Source: Patescibacteria group bacterium (lineage in GTDB: Bacteria > Patescibacteriota > Patescibacteriia > JAHIZJ01). From it: a stretch of DNA of 64,000 bases. Positions within the stretch are counted from its first letter, which is position 1, and each line of letters begins with the position of its first letter. Of the stretch, positions 17,712 to 27,473 are shown in pieces. The stretch covers positions 372,001 through 436,000 of the forward strand of contig JBAZUB010000001.1 of assembly GCA_041661625.1 (NCBI GenBank), read 5' to 3'. The notes under the pieces are model-generated. The model saw only the letters and a program-made list of their open reading frames with translations. It made no database searches and had not been told where the DNA came from. The position numbers and the translations under genes are program-made.

Positions 17712-18327
17712 TATTCGTATCAACCTACAGGCTAGGCTATCCGGCAATGGTAAGGTTACCGTAGTGCTGGGTGCAGGCAAGAAAGCGTACCCGGGTAGCA
17801 TTACAATTGATAAACTAGATCTTCCTAATATTGATATTGTCGCCGACCTGGAGAGTGGGCTTAGTTTTTTACCTGATAGTTCAGTTGATGAGATTCAGAG
17901 TACCAGCTTCTTTGAACATATCACGAATTTCAATCAATTGATGATCGATATTTATCGCGTTTTGAAACCAAACGGAATCATCAATCTGTTCGTACCGCAT
18001 TTCAGCAACCCCTACTTTTACTCTGATCCAACACATGTAAGACATTTTGGTTATTATACCTTTTACTATTATTCAAAAAGGCAAGAAAAACTATTCCGTA
18101 GAGTGCCAACATTTTATAATAGCTGCGACTTTAAAATTACTTCAACCAAATTTATTTTTATTTCTATTTATCCGATTATATCTCTTCTGAAACGCATATT
18201 TGGCGCAATATGCAATTCATCGGTTAGGTTGCAGGAATTTTACGAAGGGCATTTGACAAATATCTGCTGGTGCTACGGCATTGAAGTAAAAATGGAAGCG
18301 ACTAAAGGCCCGACTTCGGAAACATAG
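17701..18327 (+). CDS. SAM-dependent methyltransferase-like protein
   Basis: A 208-residue protein beginning MNTNIRINLQ. It has VVLGAGKKAYPG as a variant SAM loop, STSFFEHITN and RVLKPNGIINLFVPHF, followed by the SDPTHVRHFG motif seen in a subgroup of methyltransferases from glycan loci. The ATG at 17701 is preferred over the longer open frame because it leaves only an 11-base overlap with the preceding gene. It is the last gene of the plus-strand series and converges with the flippase gene 42 bases away. Confidence 0.77.
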   Translation: MNTNIRINLQARLSGNGKVTVVLGAGKKAYPGSITIDKLDLPNIDIVADLESGLSFLPDSSVDEIQSTSFFEHITNFNQLMIDIYRVLKPNGIINLFVPHFSNPYFYSDPTHVRHFGYYTFYYYSKRQEKLFRRVPTFYNSCDFKITSTKFIFISIYPIISLLKRIFGAICNSSVRLQEFYEGHLTNICWCYGIEVKMEATKGPTSET

Positions 18328-18368
18328 TAATTCCTGTCGGATATCACCCCACTAACACATGTTGGCTA

Positions 18369-19634
18369 TTATAACCCAGGACGCGTATTAGGTTTGGGTG
18401 TTTTTTGTTTTACACAACGTGTAAGTAATAAATAAATTAGCAATCTTACTATATAGAAAAATCCCGAAAATAATGCCAATCCGGTAATTCCCCATGTTAG
18501 TATAAACACTATCATCAATCCGGTATAGACAAATGGCGTAACAACTGAATTGATGGCGATGACAAGACGATTTCTTAGAAATAAGTATACATGGGTACTA
18601 TAGAGCGAGTGAAGGACAAAGAAGGGTAAAAACGCAATAGACAATTGCGATAGAATAACTGATTCGTGATATTTTTCAGAATAAAGCAGGGGAATAATAA
18701 ATGGAAACAATACAATTAATATCACAGCGAGAAACGCTGTAGCTATAAATATCTTTAGATATTTTATACTCGAAACTGTATTGGAGCGCGATATTCTCGG
18801 CGAGGCCAACGCTAAGAAGCTCTTAACTAGATCATATATTTTTCTTGCAACTGTCATACCGATCGAATACACTGCCAGTTCCTTGGGGCCAAAGTATATT
18901 CCAACAATAATACGATCCATTTGAGAACTTAACGTCTCCAAAATCCCTATCTTGGTTAAAAACCAGCCGTACGACAATGTTGATTTATCAACGTTTGTGT
19001 TCGTAACACGACGCTTACTGCGTTGATACCACAATATATTAAATAGTCCGAGACTTGAGAGATATAATAGAGTAATTGCTATCAGATTATTTTTCCAGAT
19101 AATCAAGACCGCCACCATCGCGGCTGTGTTTATAATTGCCTGGATTAAGGAGTAGATTGTCGAGAGTCTAAATAATTCTTTTCCCTGGAAAAAAGCATCC
19201 CAGGTGTTTGGCGCATAAAGAAAAGGGAAAAACACTGACGACACCATTAATGCCATACCAACTGCATGACCCTGGAAATAATAATAATAAGCCCCGATCA
19301 CGAGTAGGGCTGGTACGCCCAGCAGACTCCAAAGAAAACTGATGCGTACCGACCTAATGTAGCTTCCATCAAATCCCCGCGCAGTTGACTGGATAATCGA
19401 TGTGTTCAATCCGGGAATTGAAAGTATGGCTAGCGTGGCAATTATCGAGATGACGAGTTGATAATTGCCAAATACCTCACTGGAAGCAAGACGGGCAAAA
19501 GCTACCGAGAATACCAGGCCCGTAATGAAGCCGACCAGCTGCCGAATCGCCACCCATAGACCGTTTTTTAAATAATATCCGCTACCCAAACCTGTTATGT
19601 TTATTAAATATTTAAATTTTGTTCTTATGGACAT
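18369..19634 (-). CDS. Wzx-like polysaccharide flippase (MOP superfamily)
   Basis: A 421-residue integral membrane protein with about 12 hydrophobic segments. Near the N-terminus GYYLKNGLWVAIRQLVGFIT and SEVFGNYQLVISI match the conserved start of polysaccharide transporters. It would move the undecaprenyl-linked glycan across the membrane. The gene is on the minus strand, converging on the preceding operon, and is followed at its 5' side by the GT-C-like gene. Its codon use and AT content are higher than in the flanking housekeeping genes, typical of a variable surface-glycan locus. A second flippase lies at 34422-35873. Confidence 0.88.
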   Translation of the reverse strand: MSIRTKFKYLINITGLGSGYYLKNGLWVAIRQLVGFITGLVFSVAFARLASSEVFGNYQLVISIIATLAILSIPGLNTSIIQSTARGFDGSYIRSVRISFLWSLLGVPALLVIGAYYYYFQGHAVGMALMVSSVFFPFLYAPNTWDAFFQGKELFRLSTIYSLIQAIINTAAMVAVLIIWKNNLIAITLLYLSSLGLFNILWYQRSKRRVTNTNVDKSTLSYGWFLTKIGILETLSSQMDRIIVGIYFGPKELAVYSIGMTVARKIYDLVKSFLALASPRISRSNTVSSIKYLKIFIATAFLAVILIVLFPFIIPLLYSEKYHESVILSQLSIAFLPFFVLHSLYSTHVYLFLRNRLVIAINSVVTPFVYTGLMIVFILTWGITGLALFSGFFYIVRLLIYLLLTRCVKQKTPKPNTRPGL

Positions 19635-19741
19635 AAAAAGGGGTTATATTTCTATGATCCTGAATGTAAAATAGATTTATACAAACTTTCCGACAATATC
19701 TTACGCCCGATAGCGTATTGCGTGTGGCCAGCATTATCCCG

Positions 19742-21712
19742 CTACTTCCTTGAAACAACCCTGTATACATAATAGCCATAGAGTTTATTGGCATCTATTG
19801 TATCAAGATGAATAATGTTGGGAAACTTTTTCTCAAATATCTGTTTATAGTTTTGGAAATCAATTGATTTTGGTTGAGTGACAAAAATAATGTACTCGAT
19901 ATCCTGATTGGCAACGAGCTCTTTGATTTTCTTTAATTCTAAATCATTCCAATAGCCGTTAATACTATATATTTGTTCCTTGTCCCATAATTCAAAATCT
20001 TGAGTGTCTGGATAGAGTAGATATTTCTTTTTATCAGCACCCGAGTTAGCAAACGGTTGGTTATAATAGTAATGCAAAGTTCCGGGTACGCTGGTTAATA
20101 CTTTTGACACATCAATCTGTTTTTCATTGATATATTTGATTAACGCCGCGTCGTCGTAGTGTCCAAGCTGTGTGTTCTTGTCCATTTGACCACTTTCGGC
20201 AGTAAGAGTAAAGTATATGGCTTTTCCAGGATTAAATATTCCTAGAAACAAAATGATGCTAATCGCAGGAATGACATATCTCGATCTGTTACTAAAATAA
20301 TGTGCAATTAACCGAAATATGAACGCCGATCCAGCACTAAGGAGTATTATCAGATATGGGTAAATTAGATAAATATACCGAACTTGAAAGCGTCGCGGTG
20401 CATCAAAATAATATAAATAAAAGTACAGCATTAACACTGTCGTAAAAAGTATTGAGATAACTAAGTAAAAAGATTGTCGATATAAAAGACCGCACAATAT
20501 AATAAATATAATTACACAATAAGGAATAAATGGAAGGAACCAGGTTACCTCAGAATTAATTGAGTTAAATATATAGAAGTATCTTGACTCAATTTTCAGC
20601 ATTGTATGATACGGAGTAAGTTTGGTGATTGCAAACGCTCCCACAAGCAAACTTAGCAGCAGAAAAGAGGGTACTGCAATAAATCTTGATTTCTTGTCCT
20701 TAAACCAGCGAGTTATTATTTCGATAACGGTATAAATACCGGCGAATAGAATTAAAAGTGCGGCGTTGGCTTGGAATTGTGGGTTGTGATTGTATCGATC
20801 GAGTAGGAATAATACAACCGTAAGCGCGATTAACCATATAATCGGCTTCCTTCTACAAGACCGACTCAGAACAACCAACAACCCCAGCACGGCGGTAAAT
20901 GTTTCAAATTCATAACCACGAATGTACTTTGACATTCCAACAGCTAATGGAAGAAACGCAAACAGATAGGCCGCAATCAATCCCGTTAACTTATTTATTT
21001 TACGACCAATAAAATAAAACATTAGAATTGTAGCGCTACCGAAAAACGCAAACGGTAAACGCAACAACCAAAGCGACTCTGATCCGGTTATCTTCCTGAT
21101 ATAAATTAATATATGGGTAATAATGTGTGAATCTGTATATTCATAATAACCTTCCGTAATAAAATGCTTCATGGCCATCAGGTGGCGATACTCATCGCCA
21201 GCTGGTGATAGATTTCCCAAATTATAAAATCTCAGAGACACGCCAACAACAAAAACAATAAATAGCGGAATAACATATCTCCATCTTTCTGCGACTAGCC
21301 AACCAATAATCCGCCTAACTAGAGGTAAGCGTCTAATAAGTAGGTGTTTACTAAAGAATTTACGCTCTTTTTTCTGGTTATATAATTTGCTCGCCTGGTC
21401 GTCCAATGATGCGGTATCAGACACCTTAATACTGTAGCGGTAAAACGCGCATACCATCCCTCTTGGCCGCTTGAGCAATAATATCAATACGACGAGTATG
21501 AGGCCAGCGATTCCGGTATGAAGCGGGCGCACACCAAGGTTAGAATAATGCTGGATGCCAATACCCCAAGAGAATACTAGCAGCAGCAAAAACAGTAGTA
21601 ACCAAAACAAAAAGATCTCGTGTTGGTCCACTAAGAGAATTAACTTATAAGTAAATGTTTTTGTTTTCTTATTAATCAACAGTGTCACAACCATATTTAA
21701 ATTAGACAGCAT
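19742..21712 (-). CDS. GT39/ArnT-like membrane glycosyltransferase (GT-C fold)
   Basis: A 656-residue protein with roughly 12 or more hydrophobic helices. After an N-terminal cytoplasmic/helical extension of about 150 residues comes the GT-C catalytic loop GNLSPAGDEYRHL, whose acidic pair in the first extracytoplasmic loop is the usual catalytic/metal site. KYIRGYEFETF resembles the Arg-rich substrate motif of the PMT/ArnT families. It would use a polyprenyl-phosphate sugar as donor outside the cytoplasmic membrane. Such donors could come from the divergent DPM1-like gene at 21823. The C-terminal soluble part is about 170 residues. Confidence 0.82.
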   Translation of the reverse strand: MLSNLNMVVTLLINKKTKTFTYKLILLVDQHEIFLFWLLLFLLLLVFSWGIGIQHYSNLGVRPLHTGIAGLILVVLILLLKRPRGMVCAFYRYSIKVSDTASLDDQASKLYNQKKERKFFSKHLLIRRLPLVRRIIGWLVAERWRYVIPLFIVFVVGVSLRFYNLGNLSPAGDEYRHLMAMKHFITEGYYEYTDSHIITHILIYIRKITGSESLWLLRLPFAFFGSATILMFYFIGRKINKLTGLIAAYLFAFLPLAVGMSKYIRGYEFETFTAVLGLLVVLSRSCRRKPIIWLIALTVVLFLLDRYNHNPQFQANAALLILFAGIYTVIEIITRWFKDKKSRFIAVPSFLLLSLLVGAFAITKLTPYHTMLKIESRYFYIFNSINSEVTWFLPFIPYCVIIFIILCGLLYRQSFYLVISILFTTVLMLYFYLYYFDAPRRFQVRYIYLIYPYLIILLSAGSAFIFRLIAHYFSNRSRYVIPAISIILFLGIFNPGKAIYFTLTAESGQMDKNTQLGHYDDAALIKYINEKQIDVSKVLTSVPGTLHYYYNQPFANSGADKKKYLLYPDTQDFELWDKEQIYSINGYWNDLELKKIKELVANQDIEYIIFVTQPKSIDFQNYKQIFEKKFPNIIHLDTIDANKLYGYYVYRVVSRK

Positions 21713-21766
21713 TCAGTATAGCACACTGCAGACTCACCAGCCATGCATCATAAGGAATATAAACCA

Positions 21767-21795
21767 TTGACATATTCATTGTTTCTTAGTAAAAT
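21767..21795 (+). promoter_or_regulatory. strong sigma70-type promoter for the 21.8-30.3 kb operon
   Basis: TTGACA (21767-21772), a 17-base spacer and TAAAAT (21790-21795) lie in the divergent gap between the GT-C-like gene and the DPM1-like gene. Transcription should start near 21802, about 20 bases before the ATG at 21823. No strong Shine-Dalgarno sequence is seen in this leader. Confidence 0.75.
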
Positions 21796-21822
21796 AGTAG
21801 TTGTAAATAACTTATTAATTGG

Positions 21823-22515
21823 ATGACGCAAAGCATTAATAACAACGCTTTTAAAACACATTTCATTGTAATTCCGGCATACAACGAGGCTCGCAATATA
21901 GGGACAGTACTAGATAGCCTGCTGACGGAATATCACAACATTATTGTAGTTGATGACTGTTCAAAAGATGATACTTGTATCATTGTTTCGCGTTACCCGG
22001 TCCACCTACTGCGACATATAACAAACTTAGGTCAGGGTGCGGCTCTTCAAACAGGCACCGAGTATGCCGTGCAGCAAGGTGCCAGTATAATTACACATTT
22101 CGATTCGGATGGCCAACACCGCTTACAAGACATCAAAGATATTATAAACCCTCTACTTAAAAATGAGACAGATGTTGTATTTGGGTCTAGGTTTCTTAAT
22201 AAATCTAGCAATATCCCCAATTTTAAACGTCGAGTAATTTTACCCATTGGAAAACTCGTCAATTGGGCCTTTACTGGACTTTGGTTGAGCGATGCCCACA
22301 ACGGCTTTCGTGCTTTAAATAATAACGCTGCCATCAAGATACAACTCAAACAAAACCGCATGGCCCATGCTACGGAAATTCTTTCTCAAGTGAAAAAACA
22401 TCATTTACGATATACCGAGGTTCCCGTTGTTATTGAGTATCATAATTTTGGTCAAACTTTTTCTGGTGGCATAAAGATTGTACGCGATCTAATATTAAAA
22501 AATATATTTAAATAA
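21823..22515 (+). CDS. DPM1-like polyprenyl-phosphate glycosyltransferase (GT2)
   Basis: A 230-residue GT2 enzyme of the dolichol-phosphate-mannose synthase group: FIVIPAYNEARNIG at the start, IIVVDDCSKDDT, NLGQGAALQTG and the catalytic/metal FDSDGQH (about residues 93-99). It lacks the C-terminal membrane helices of the bacterial GtrB type. The next gene, starting on the following base, supplies a small DUF2304 membrane protein, a pairing well known in bacteria and archaea. Product: a polyprenyl-phosphate-linked sugar for extracytoplasmic GT-C enzymes such as the ones flanking it. Confidence 0.9.
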   Translation: MTQSINNNAFKTHFIVIPAYNEARNIGTVLDSLLTEYHNIIVVDDCSKDDTCIIVSRYPVHLLRHITNLGQGAALQTGTEYAVQQGASIITHFDSDGQHRLQDIKDIINPLLKNETDVVFGSRFLNKSSNIPNFKRRVILPIGKLVNWAFTGLWLSDAHNGFRALNNNAAIKIQLKQNRMAHATEILSQVKKHHLRYTEVPVVIEYHNFGQTFSGGIKIVRDLILKNIFK

Positions 22516-22860
22516 ATGCTAATTAAATTGATCTTATTAGTCTTTATTGTTCTGGTCTTGTTTGGCGTGATAAAACGTTATCGAAAAAAAGAACTTTCTG
22601 CTAAAGAGCTGGTACTTTGGTCCAGTTTGTGGGTTCTGGTGAGTATTGCGATTATGCTTCCGCAAACCACTGATCTACTGGCTGCAAAGGTTGGTGTTGG
22701 GCGGGGTCTCGACCTGATGGTAGTGATTTCTATTATGGCATTGTTTTACGTTAATTATAAGATGGTCAGTAAAATTGAGCGCATTGAAAAAGACATTACC
22801 ACAATTGTACGCACCGTCGCGATTAATGAAGCCCACAAACCAAAAGATCAAAATAGCTAA
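22516..22860 (+). CDS. DUF2304 small membrane protein
   Basis: A 114-residue protein with three hydrophobic segments (about residues 2-17, 33-52 and 68-86) and a charged C-terminal helix KIERIEKDI. This size, topology and the ELVLWSSLWV region fit DUF2304, whose members sit directly next to DPM1-like transferases and are thought to anchor or regulate them. It begins immediately after the upstream stop codon, so the two are almost certainly translated together. Confidence 0.85.
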   Translation: MLIKLILLVFIVLVLFGVIKRYRKKELSAKELVLWSSLWVLVSIAIMLPQTTDLLAAKVGVGRGLDLMVVISIMALFYVNYKMVSKIERIEKDITTIVRTVAINEAHKPKDQNS

Positions 22861-25800
22861 GAGCCGAGCAAGTTTATGCTCAAGACACGGTACGCTTCTT
22901 GCCGGGCTGATTTTTATTATACTGGCAATTATTAGCAGTTGGTCGGTGTTGGCAAATGTCTCAGATAAAATTGTTGGGGAAACCGACGCCTTTCAGTTGC
23001 TTGGCACTATTAATTCTTTGAGTAAGACTTGGTCACCTGCCGACCTGCTAACCATGTCTGGATTACAAAACATATTTTCCGTTACTTTTCCACTTTTGCT
23101 GTTGCATAAAATATTTGGCGATCCTCTCGGGTATAATATTTTTTGGATTGCCTCTTTTGCTTTAACTGGTTTTGGCACGTATCTGCTGACGTATTATATG
23201 TTTCGTAAACGCTCAGCCGCATATATTGCTGGGGGAATTTTTTCGCTCGCCCCTATTCATTTCGCTCTCTCGGCCGGTTTTCATGGTATCGGACACCTTG
23301 AGTTGTATCCATTCGCAATACTACTCCTTTTTAAACTACTTAATCGGCCATCAGTTAAATATTTACTGGGGTTGGTGGCATTTATCCTTCTTATTTCATC
23401 ATACGATATACACGGCGCCGTGTTTATCGGATTATTTTCGATTATTTATGTCGTCTACGAGACAATTCGTCGGCCTAAAATGTTAAAAGATCGCAGACTA
23501 TTGGTTTATATGGGTATTTTTGCTGCGCTGTGCGGTTTATGGTTAGTCTTTCACACGAAAAACTTAGTTAAGGTTGCCACGTCAGACAATAGCTATAATA
23601 AGCCTTCAGTCGAAGAAATAATCACCTACTCAAACGATGCTGCCGGGTTTGTTACCCCATACGCGTATCATCCGATATGGGGGGATTTCTTTTGGCAAAA
23701 CTATTCCAGTAAATTTATCAGATCAATTGGGGAAAATACCAACTATATCGGAATTGTTACTTTTATCTTAGTTATTGTTGGAATTTACAGCGGCAAGAAA
23801 TTAGTTTGGATAAAATACTGGTTAGGCATTACTATTGCTTTTAGTATTTTAAGCTTGGGCCCTTTCCTTAAACTTGGCGGCATTATCGAACCTAAAATTC
23901 CATTACCCTACTTACTACTGTTGAAATATATACCATTTATCGATAATTTACGAGGAGTTGGTCGATTTTATTTGTTGGGTATGCTTGGTTTTTCCATCTT
24001 GGCTGGTTATGGGTTTAGCGTACTTTACGTCAAACTTAAGTATAAAAAGAAATATATTTTCACATTCCTGGTTGTTGTCTTAGGAATGTTGGATTTCTTA
24101 GCAGTGCCAAAAACTAATGATACGAGTGTGCCCAAGTTCTATACTCAAATTGCTGCCGAAAGTGGCAATTATTCTATACTCCAAATCCCTAGCGTTACTA
24201 GTTACAACCCCTCTTCGTATCTAGTTTATTATAACTCCCAACATGATAAGCAACCACTGGCTGAAAAGGGTTATTTCAGCCGCGATCAATATGATAACGA
24301 GCGCCTCGACTGGCTTCGCAAAACACCCGTACTGGGCAACCTACTCTATTCCCTCCCCCAGGGCCAGACTCCTGACTTGGATGTGGTGAGACAAGATTAT
24401 CCCGCATTGGCTCAGACTATCTTCCGAGAAAATAATCTGAAGTACATTATTCTGCATAAAAACTTTATCACTGATAATCCATACATTGGCTATGGAATTC
24501 TGCCGGAAAATTTCGAACTCACTAAGCATTTCATCGAAGATACTCTCAAGCTTTCGAAATACTATGAAGACAATGACACCCTCGTATACCTGGCGATGAA
24601 GGACGGCTCGACCGAGACCGGTGCTTCATATGTCCGCCTGGGAAACAATTGGCAAACGGATAAGGATCCGGTGACGTGGAAACCATTCGCCCTGGGCGGC
24701 CAAGATTCATCATTGGTAGCTCATAACTCTTCAAGCGAGAATAAATTGGTTGGCGTCACTTTTCAAGCTCAAAGTGAGGATGAGAATTATCGGGTATCAC
24801 TAAAGTATCAAGATAAACTCATCGATACGATTGACATCGGGCCGGATCCGATAACGTATACTGTTAATTTGCCAAACGTACCGACTGGTGACAGTTCGTT
24901 GAGTTTCTCCTTGCCCTTAACTGACAATGGTGACACCCAAAGCCTAAATCAGGTAATTAAATTACTATCAGTAAAGTATGCCCAGTTGTCGGACGTTACC
25001 TTGCCCATAGCTTACGATATATTACTTCAACAACCCGACAATCGTTCGGTATTGCAGGTAGGCTACCGTAATCTGTATACCACCGTCCCACAAACAGGCG
25101 ACCAGGCAAAGTTGGGAAACCATAAAGTCGTTCAGATGTCTGACGCTGATTACCATGAAAGTGGCTGGTCAACCGATACGGCCAGCTCATCAATACGAAA
25201 TCATCCCATCATCCGTTACATGCAAAATGATACCTATTACTGGGGCTGGGCATACAATAATGAGAAAAAAACGTATAACGACCTTTACTGGTATTATCTC
25301 ACTACCAACAACCTACTGGAACAAAATATTGGGTATGTCATGCTTGATAAGAAGCTATTTTCTTCAGGACAAATTGCTTACTCAAAACTTTATTTCCAAA
25401 ACGCCCTGTCCACATCTAAATTATTCGAAGACGACGCGTCAGTACTCTATCAAATTTCTCCACCCCAACAATCAGTCGAAACCCACGAGTTGATGTTAAA
25501 TGGCGCTTTCTGTGATGTATACAACGTAAATATTAAGGACGGTGACGAGCTATCGTTAATCGAATCACAATCCGATGCTATAATCAGACTCACTGGCCGC
25601 TTGAATAATCCGACCCCCGAAAATCGAACCGTATACTTCACAAGAGGTGAAGAGTATGTCGGTCGCTACATTTTGTACCCAGGTGACAATGAGATAGTTT
25701 TAACCATTGGGCGACTCACGGAGGGCATCAATACTCTCACTTTTTCTGTTGAGTTTGGACAAAGTGGTGAATCATATAGGATGAGTGATTGGGCCACCCT

Positions 25801-26407
25801 ACCCACTGATTATACGTCTTTCATAGAATATGTTAAATCACAAAATCCAGCCCAAACCGAATCTGTTGTGGATAGCTATGAAAATCCCGCCGTGGTTTAT
25901 GACGAGTCCAGCGGTAAAGCAACAACCGACGATTCCTACACTGCTCGTCAATCATTTGAGATTAAGCCAGCCTGCGCTGTTTCAAAAGAATCGCCAGCGT
26001 GCACCTCGATAATGACACACTACTTCGACGGCTATACGACCAGCGCTGAAGCCAGCGCTTGGATCAAGATGGACGCGTGGCCCGAAGGTACGACACTAAG
26101 CCTGAAGCTGATCAACAATGACGGCATGTCGCTTAACTTGAAAACGCCCTATCTCGGGCTGGGCTGGTCGCCCACGGTTAGCGGTGAATTTGAGCACAGT
26201 TTTCAACTGGGGAAATGGAATAACCTTCGCGTGGTTAACACGGATTCGGGTGAGTTAACATTATATGAAAACGATGTTCCGATATTTTGGTGCGCCCAAT
26301 GCGCCCAATCACGCATTCTGGGCGTATCGATAAACCTGGAATCTAATTCACCGCAAACCAAGGCCTGGATTGATGATCTCAAATACGGACGAACTTATCT
26401 AAAGTAA
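22826..26407 (+). CDS. large GT-C-like membrane protein with C-terminal beta-rich extracytoplasmic region
   Basis: A protein of about 1193 residues. Residues about 20-430 are a multi-spanning region with loops (GETDAFQ in the first external loop, HGIGHLEL, RGVGRFYLLG) like bacterial GT-C/YfhO-type proteins. The rest, more than 700 residues, is soluble and predicted beta-rich. The final 150 residues look like a concanavalin/LamG-type jelly roll ending KAWIDDLKYG. The ATG at 22826 is preferred over the open frame to 22775, giving a 35-base overlap with DUF2304. It may transfer polyprenyl-linked sugar and bind the glycan product outside the cell; the specific reaction is unknown. Confidence 0.75.
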   Translation: MKPTNQKIKIAKSRASLCSRHGTLLAGLIFIILAIISSWSVLANVSDKIVGETDAFQLLGTINSLSKTWSPADLLTMSGLQNIFSVTFPLLLLHKIFGDPLGYNIFWIASFALTGFGTYLLTYYMFRKRSAAYIAGGIFSLAPIHFALSAGFHGIGHLELYPFAILLLFKLLNRPSVKYLLGLVAFILLISSYDIHGAVFIGLFSIIYVVYETIRRPKMLKDRRLLVYMGIFAALCGLWLVFHTKNLVKVATSDNSYNKPSVEEIITYSNDAAGFVTPYAYHPIWGDFFWQNYSSKFIRSIGENTNYIGIVTFILVIVGIYSGKKLVWIKYWLGITIAFSILSLGPFLKLGGIIEPKIPLPYLLLLKYIPFIDNLRGVGRFYLLGMLGFSILAGYGFSVLYVKLKYKKKYIFTFLVVVLGMLDFLAVPKTNDTSVPKFYTQIAAESGNYSILQIPSVTSYNPSSYLVYYNSQHDKQPLAEKGYFSRDQYDNERLDWLRKTPVLGNLLYSLPQGQTPDLDVVRQDYPALAQTIFRENNLKYIILHKNFITDNPYIGYGILPENFELTKHFIEDTLKLSKYYEDNDTLVYLAMKDGSTETGASYVRLGNNWQTDKDPVTWKPFALGGQDSSLVAHNSSSENKLVGVTFQAQSEDENYRVSLKYQDKLIDTIDIGPDPITYTVNLPNVPTGDSSLSFSLPLTDNGDTQSLNQVIKLLSVKYAQLSDVTLPIAYDILLQQPDNRSVLQVGYRNLYTTVPQTGDQAKLGNHKVVQMSDADYHESGWSTDTASSSIRNHPIIRYMQNDTYYWGWAYNNEKKTYNDLYWYYLTTNNLLEQNIGYVMLDKKLFSSGQIAYSKLYFQNALSTSKLFEDDASVLYQISPPQQSVETHELMLNGAFCDVYNVNIKDGDELSLIESQSDAIIRLTGRLNNPTPENRTVYFTRGEEYVGRYILYPGDNEIVLTIGRLTEGINTLTFSVEFGQSGESYRMSDWATLPTDYTSFIEYVKSQNPAQTESVVDSYENPAVVYDESSGKATTDDSYTARQSFEIKPACAVSKESPACTSIMTHYFDGYTTSAEASAWIKMDAWPEGTTLSLKLINNDGMSLNLKTPYLGLGWSPTVSGEFEHSFQLGKWNNLRVVNTDSGELTLYENDVPIFWCAQCAQSRILGVSINLESNSPQTKAWIDDLKYGRTYLK

Positions 26408-26422
26408 GACGGAAATACCGAT

Positions 26423-27469
26423 ATGAACTCGACACCAAAAATCGCCGTTATCCTGGTCAACTGGAACGGTCAAACATATCTCCCCGACTGTCTGCGTAGC
26501 CTAGCTGTTACCAAATATCCCGCCGATCGCTGGCAGATCGTAATGATTGATAACCATTCGACCGATGCTTCGGTCCTCTTTGCCAAAAGTGAATTTCCCA
26601 ATGTGGTCGTAATCGAAAATTCTACGAATTTGGGTTTTTCAGCAGCTAACAACCAAGGTATCCGTTGGGCGTTGGAACACGGCTTTGAGGTGGTGGTATT
26701 GCTAAACTATGACACGACCGTAGCACCTGATTGGCTGATGGAGTTGGCGATTCAGTCCCAAAGTGATCCGAAGATCGGCGCCGTCCAAGCCAAAATACTG
26801 CTACACGATCACCCCGAGCAGATCAACACCGTCGGTAACAAACTCCAATACTTGGGTTTTGGTTATTCGGGCAACTACTTGGAAGTTGATTCGCCCGCGT
26901 TTGACCAACCCAAAGAGATCGCCTACCCCAGTGGCGCCGCTTTCTTGCTAACCAAGGCCGCAGTTGAACGTGTCGGCGTGCTGGACGAGGATTTATTTAT
27001 GTATCACGAAGACTTGGACCTAGGCTGGCGCTTGTGGCTGGCGGGATTTAAAGTAACCAACGCCCCCAAGTCGCGTGTTTTTCATAAATACAATTTCAGC
27101 CGTAACCCAAAGAAGTTTTACTATATGGAGCGCAATCGCTTCATTGTTCTGGCGAAAAATTATTCAATAAAAACACTGCTATTAATCCTGCTCCCACTTA
27201 TAATAATGGAGCTGGGCATGCTCGGTTATGCCGCCGTGACCGGCTGGCTGGGTTATAAGTTGAAAAGTTACTTTGACGCCTTGGTTGCTCTACCGCATAC
27301 TCTCAAAAAACGGCGCGGAATCCAGTCTACCCGACGTGTCACCGACCGAGAGTTCGTTCATCTGCTATCAACCGGAGTGGTTTTCGGCGAAATCAACAAT
27401 CCCCTGTTACGCTGGATCGTGAATCCATTACTGACGGTCTATTGGTTTTGCATCCGCCGATTGCTTTAA
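26423..27469 (+). CDS. GT2-family glycosyltransferase (rhamnosyltransferase-like)
   Basis: A 348-residue GT-A enzyme: KIAVILVNWNGQTYL, MIDNHSTD, NLGFSAANNQG and a DxD-equivalent LLNYDTTV (about residues 92-99). MYHEDLDLGWRLW is the acceptor-side ED motif. A C-terminal hydrophobic segment (LLLILLPLIIMELGMLGY) probably anchors it. This domain order is typical of the dTDP-rhamnosyltransferase-type GT2 proteins in O-antigen loci, but the sugar is not certain. It starts 15 bases after the large membrane protein. Confidence 0.87.
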   Translation: MNSTPKIAVILVNWNGQTYLPDCLRSLAVTKYPADRWQIVMIDNHSTDASVLFAKSEFPNVVVIENSTNLGFSAANNQGIRWALEHGFEVVVLLNYDTTVAPDWLMELAIQSQSDPKIGAVQAKILLHDHPEQINTVGNKLQYLGFGYSGNYLEVDSPAFDQPKEIAYPSGAAFLLTKAAVERVGVLDEDLFMYHEDLDLGWRLWLAGFKVTNAPKSRVFHKYNFSRNPKKFYYMERNRFIVLAKNYSIKTLLLILLPLIIMELGMLGYAAVTGWLGYKLKSYFDALVALPHTLKKRRGIQSTRRVTDREFVHLLSTGVVFGEINNPLLRWIVNPLLTVYWFCIRRLL

Positions 27470-27473
27470 TACT

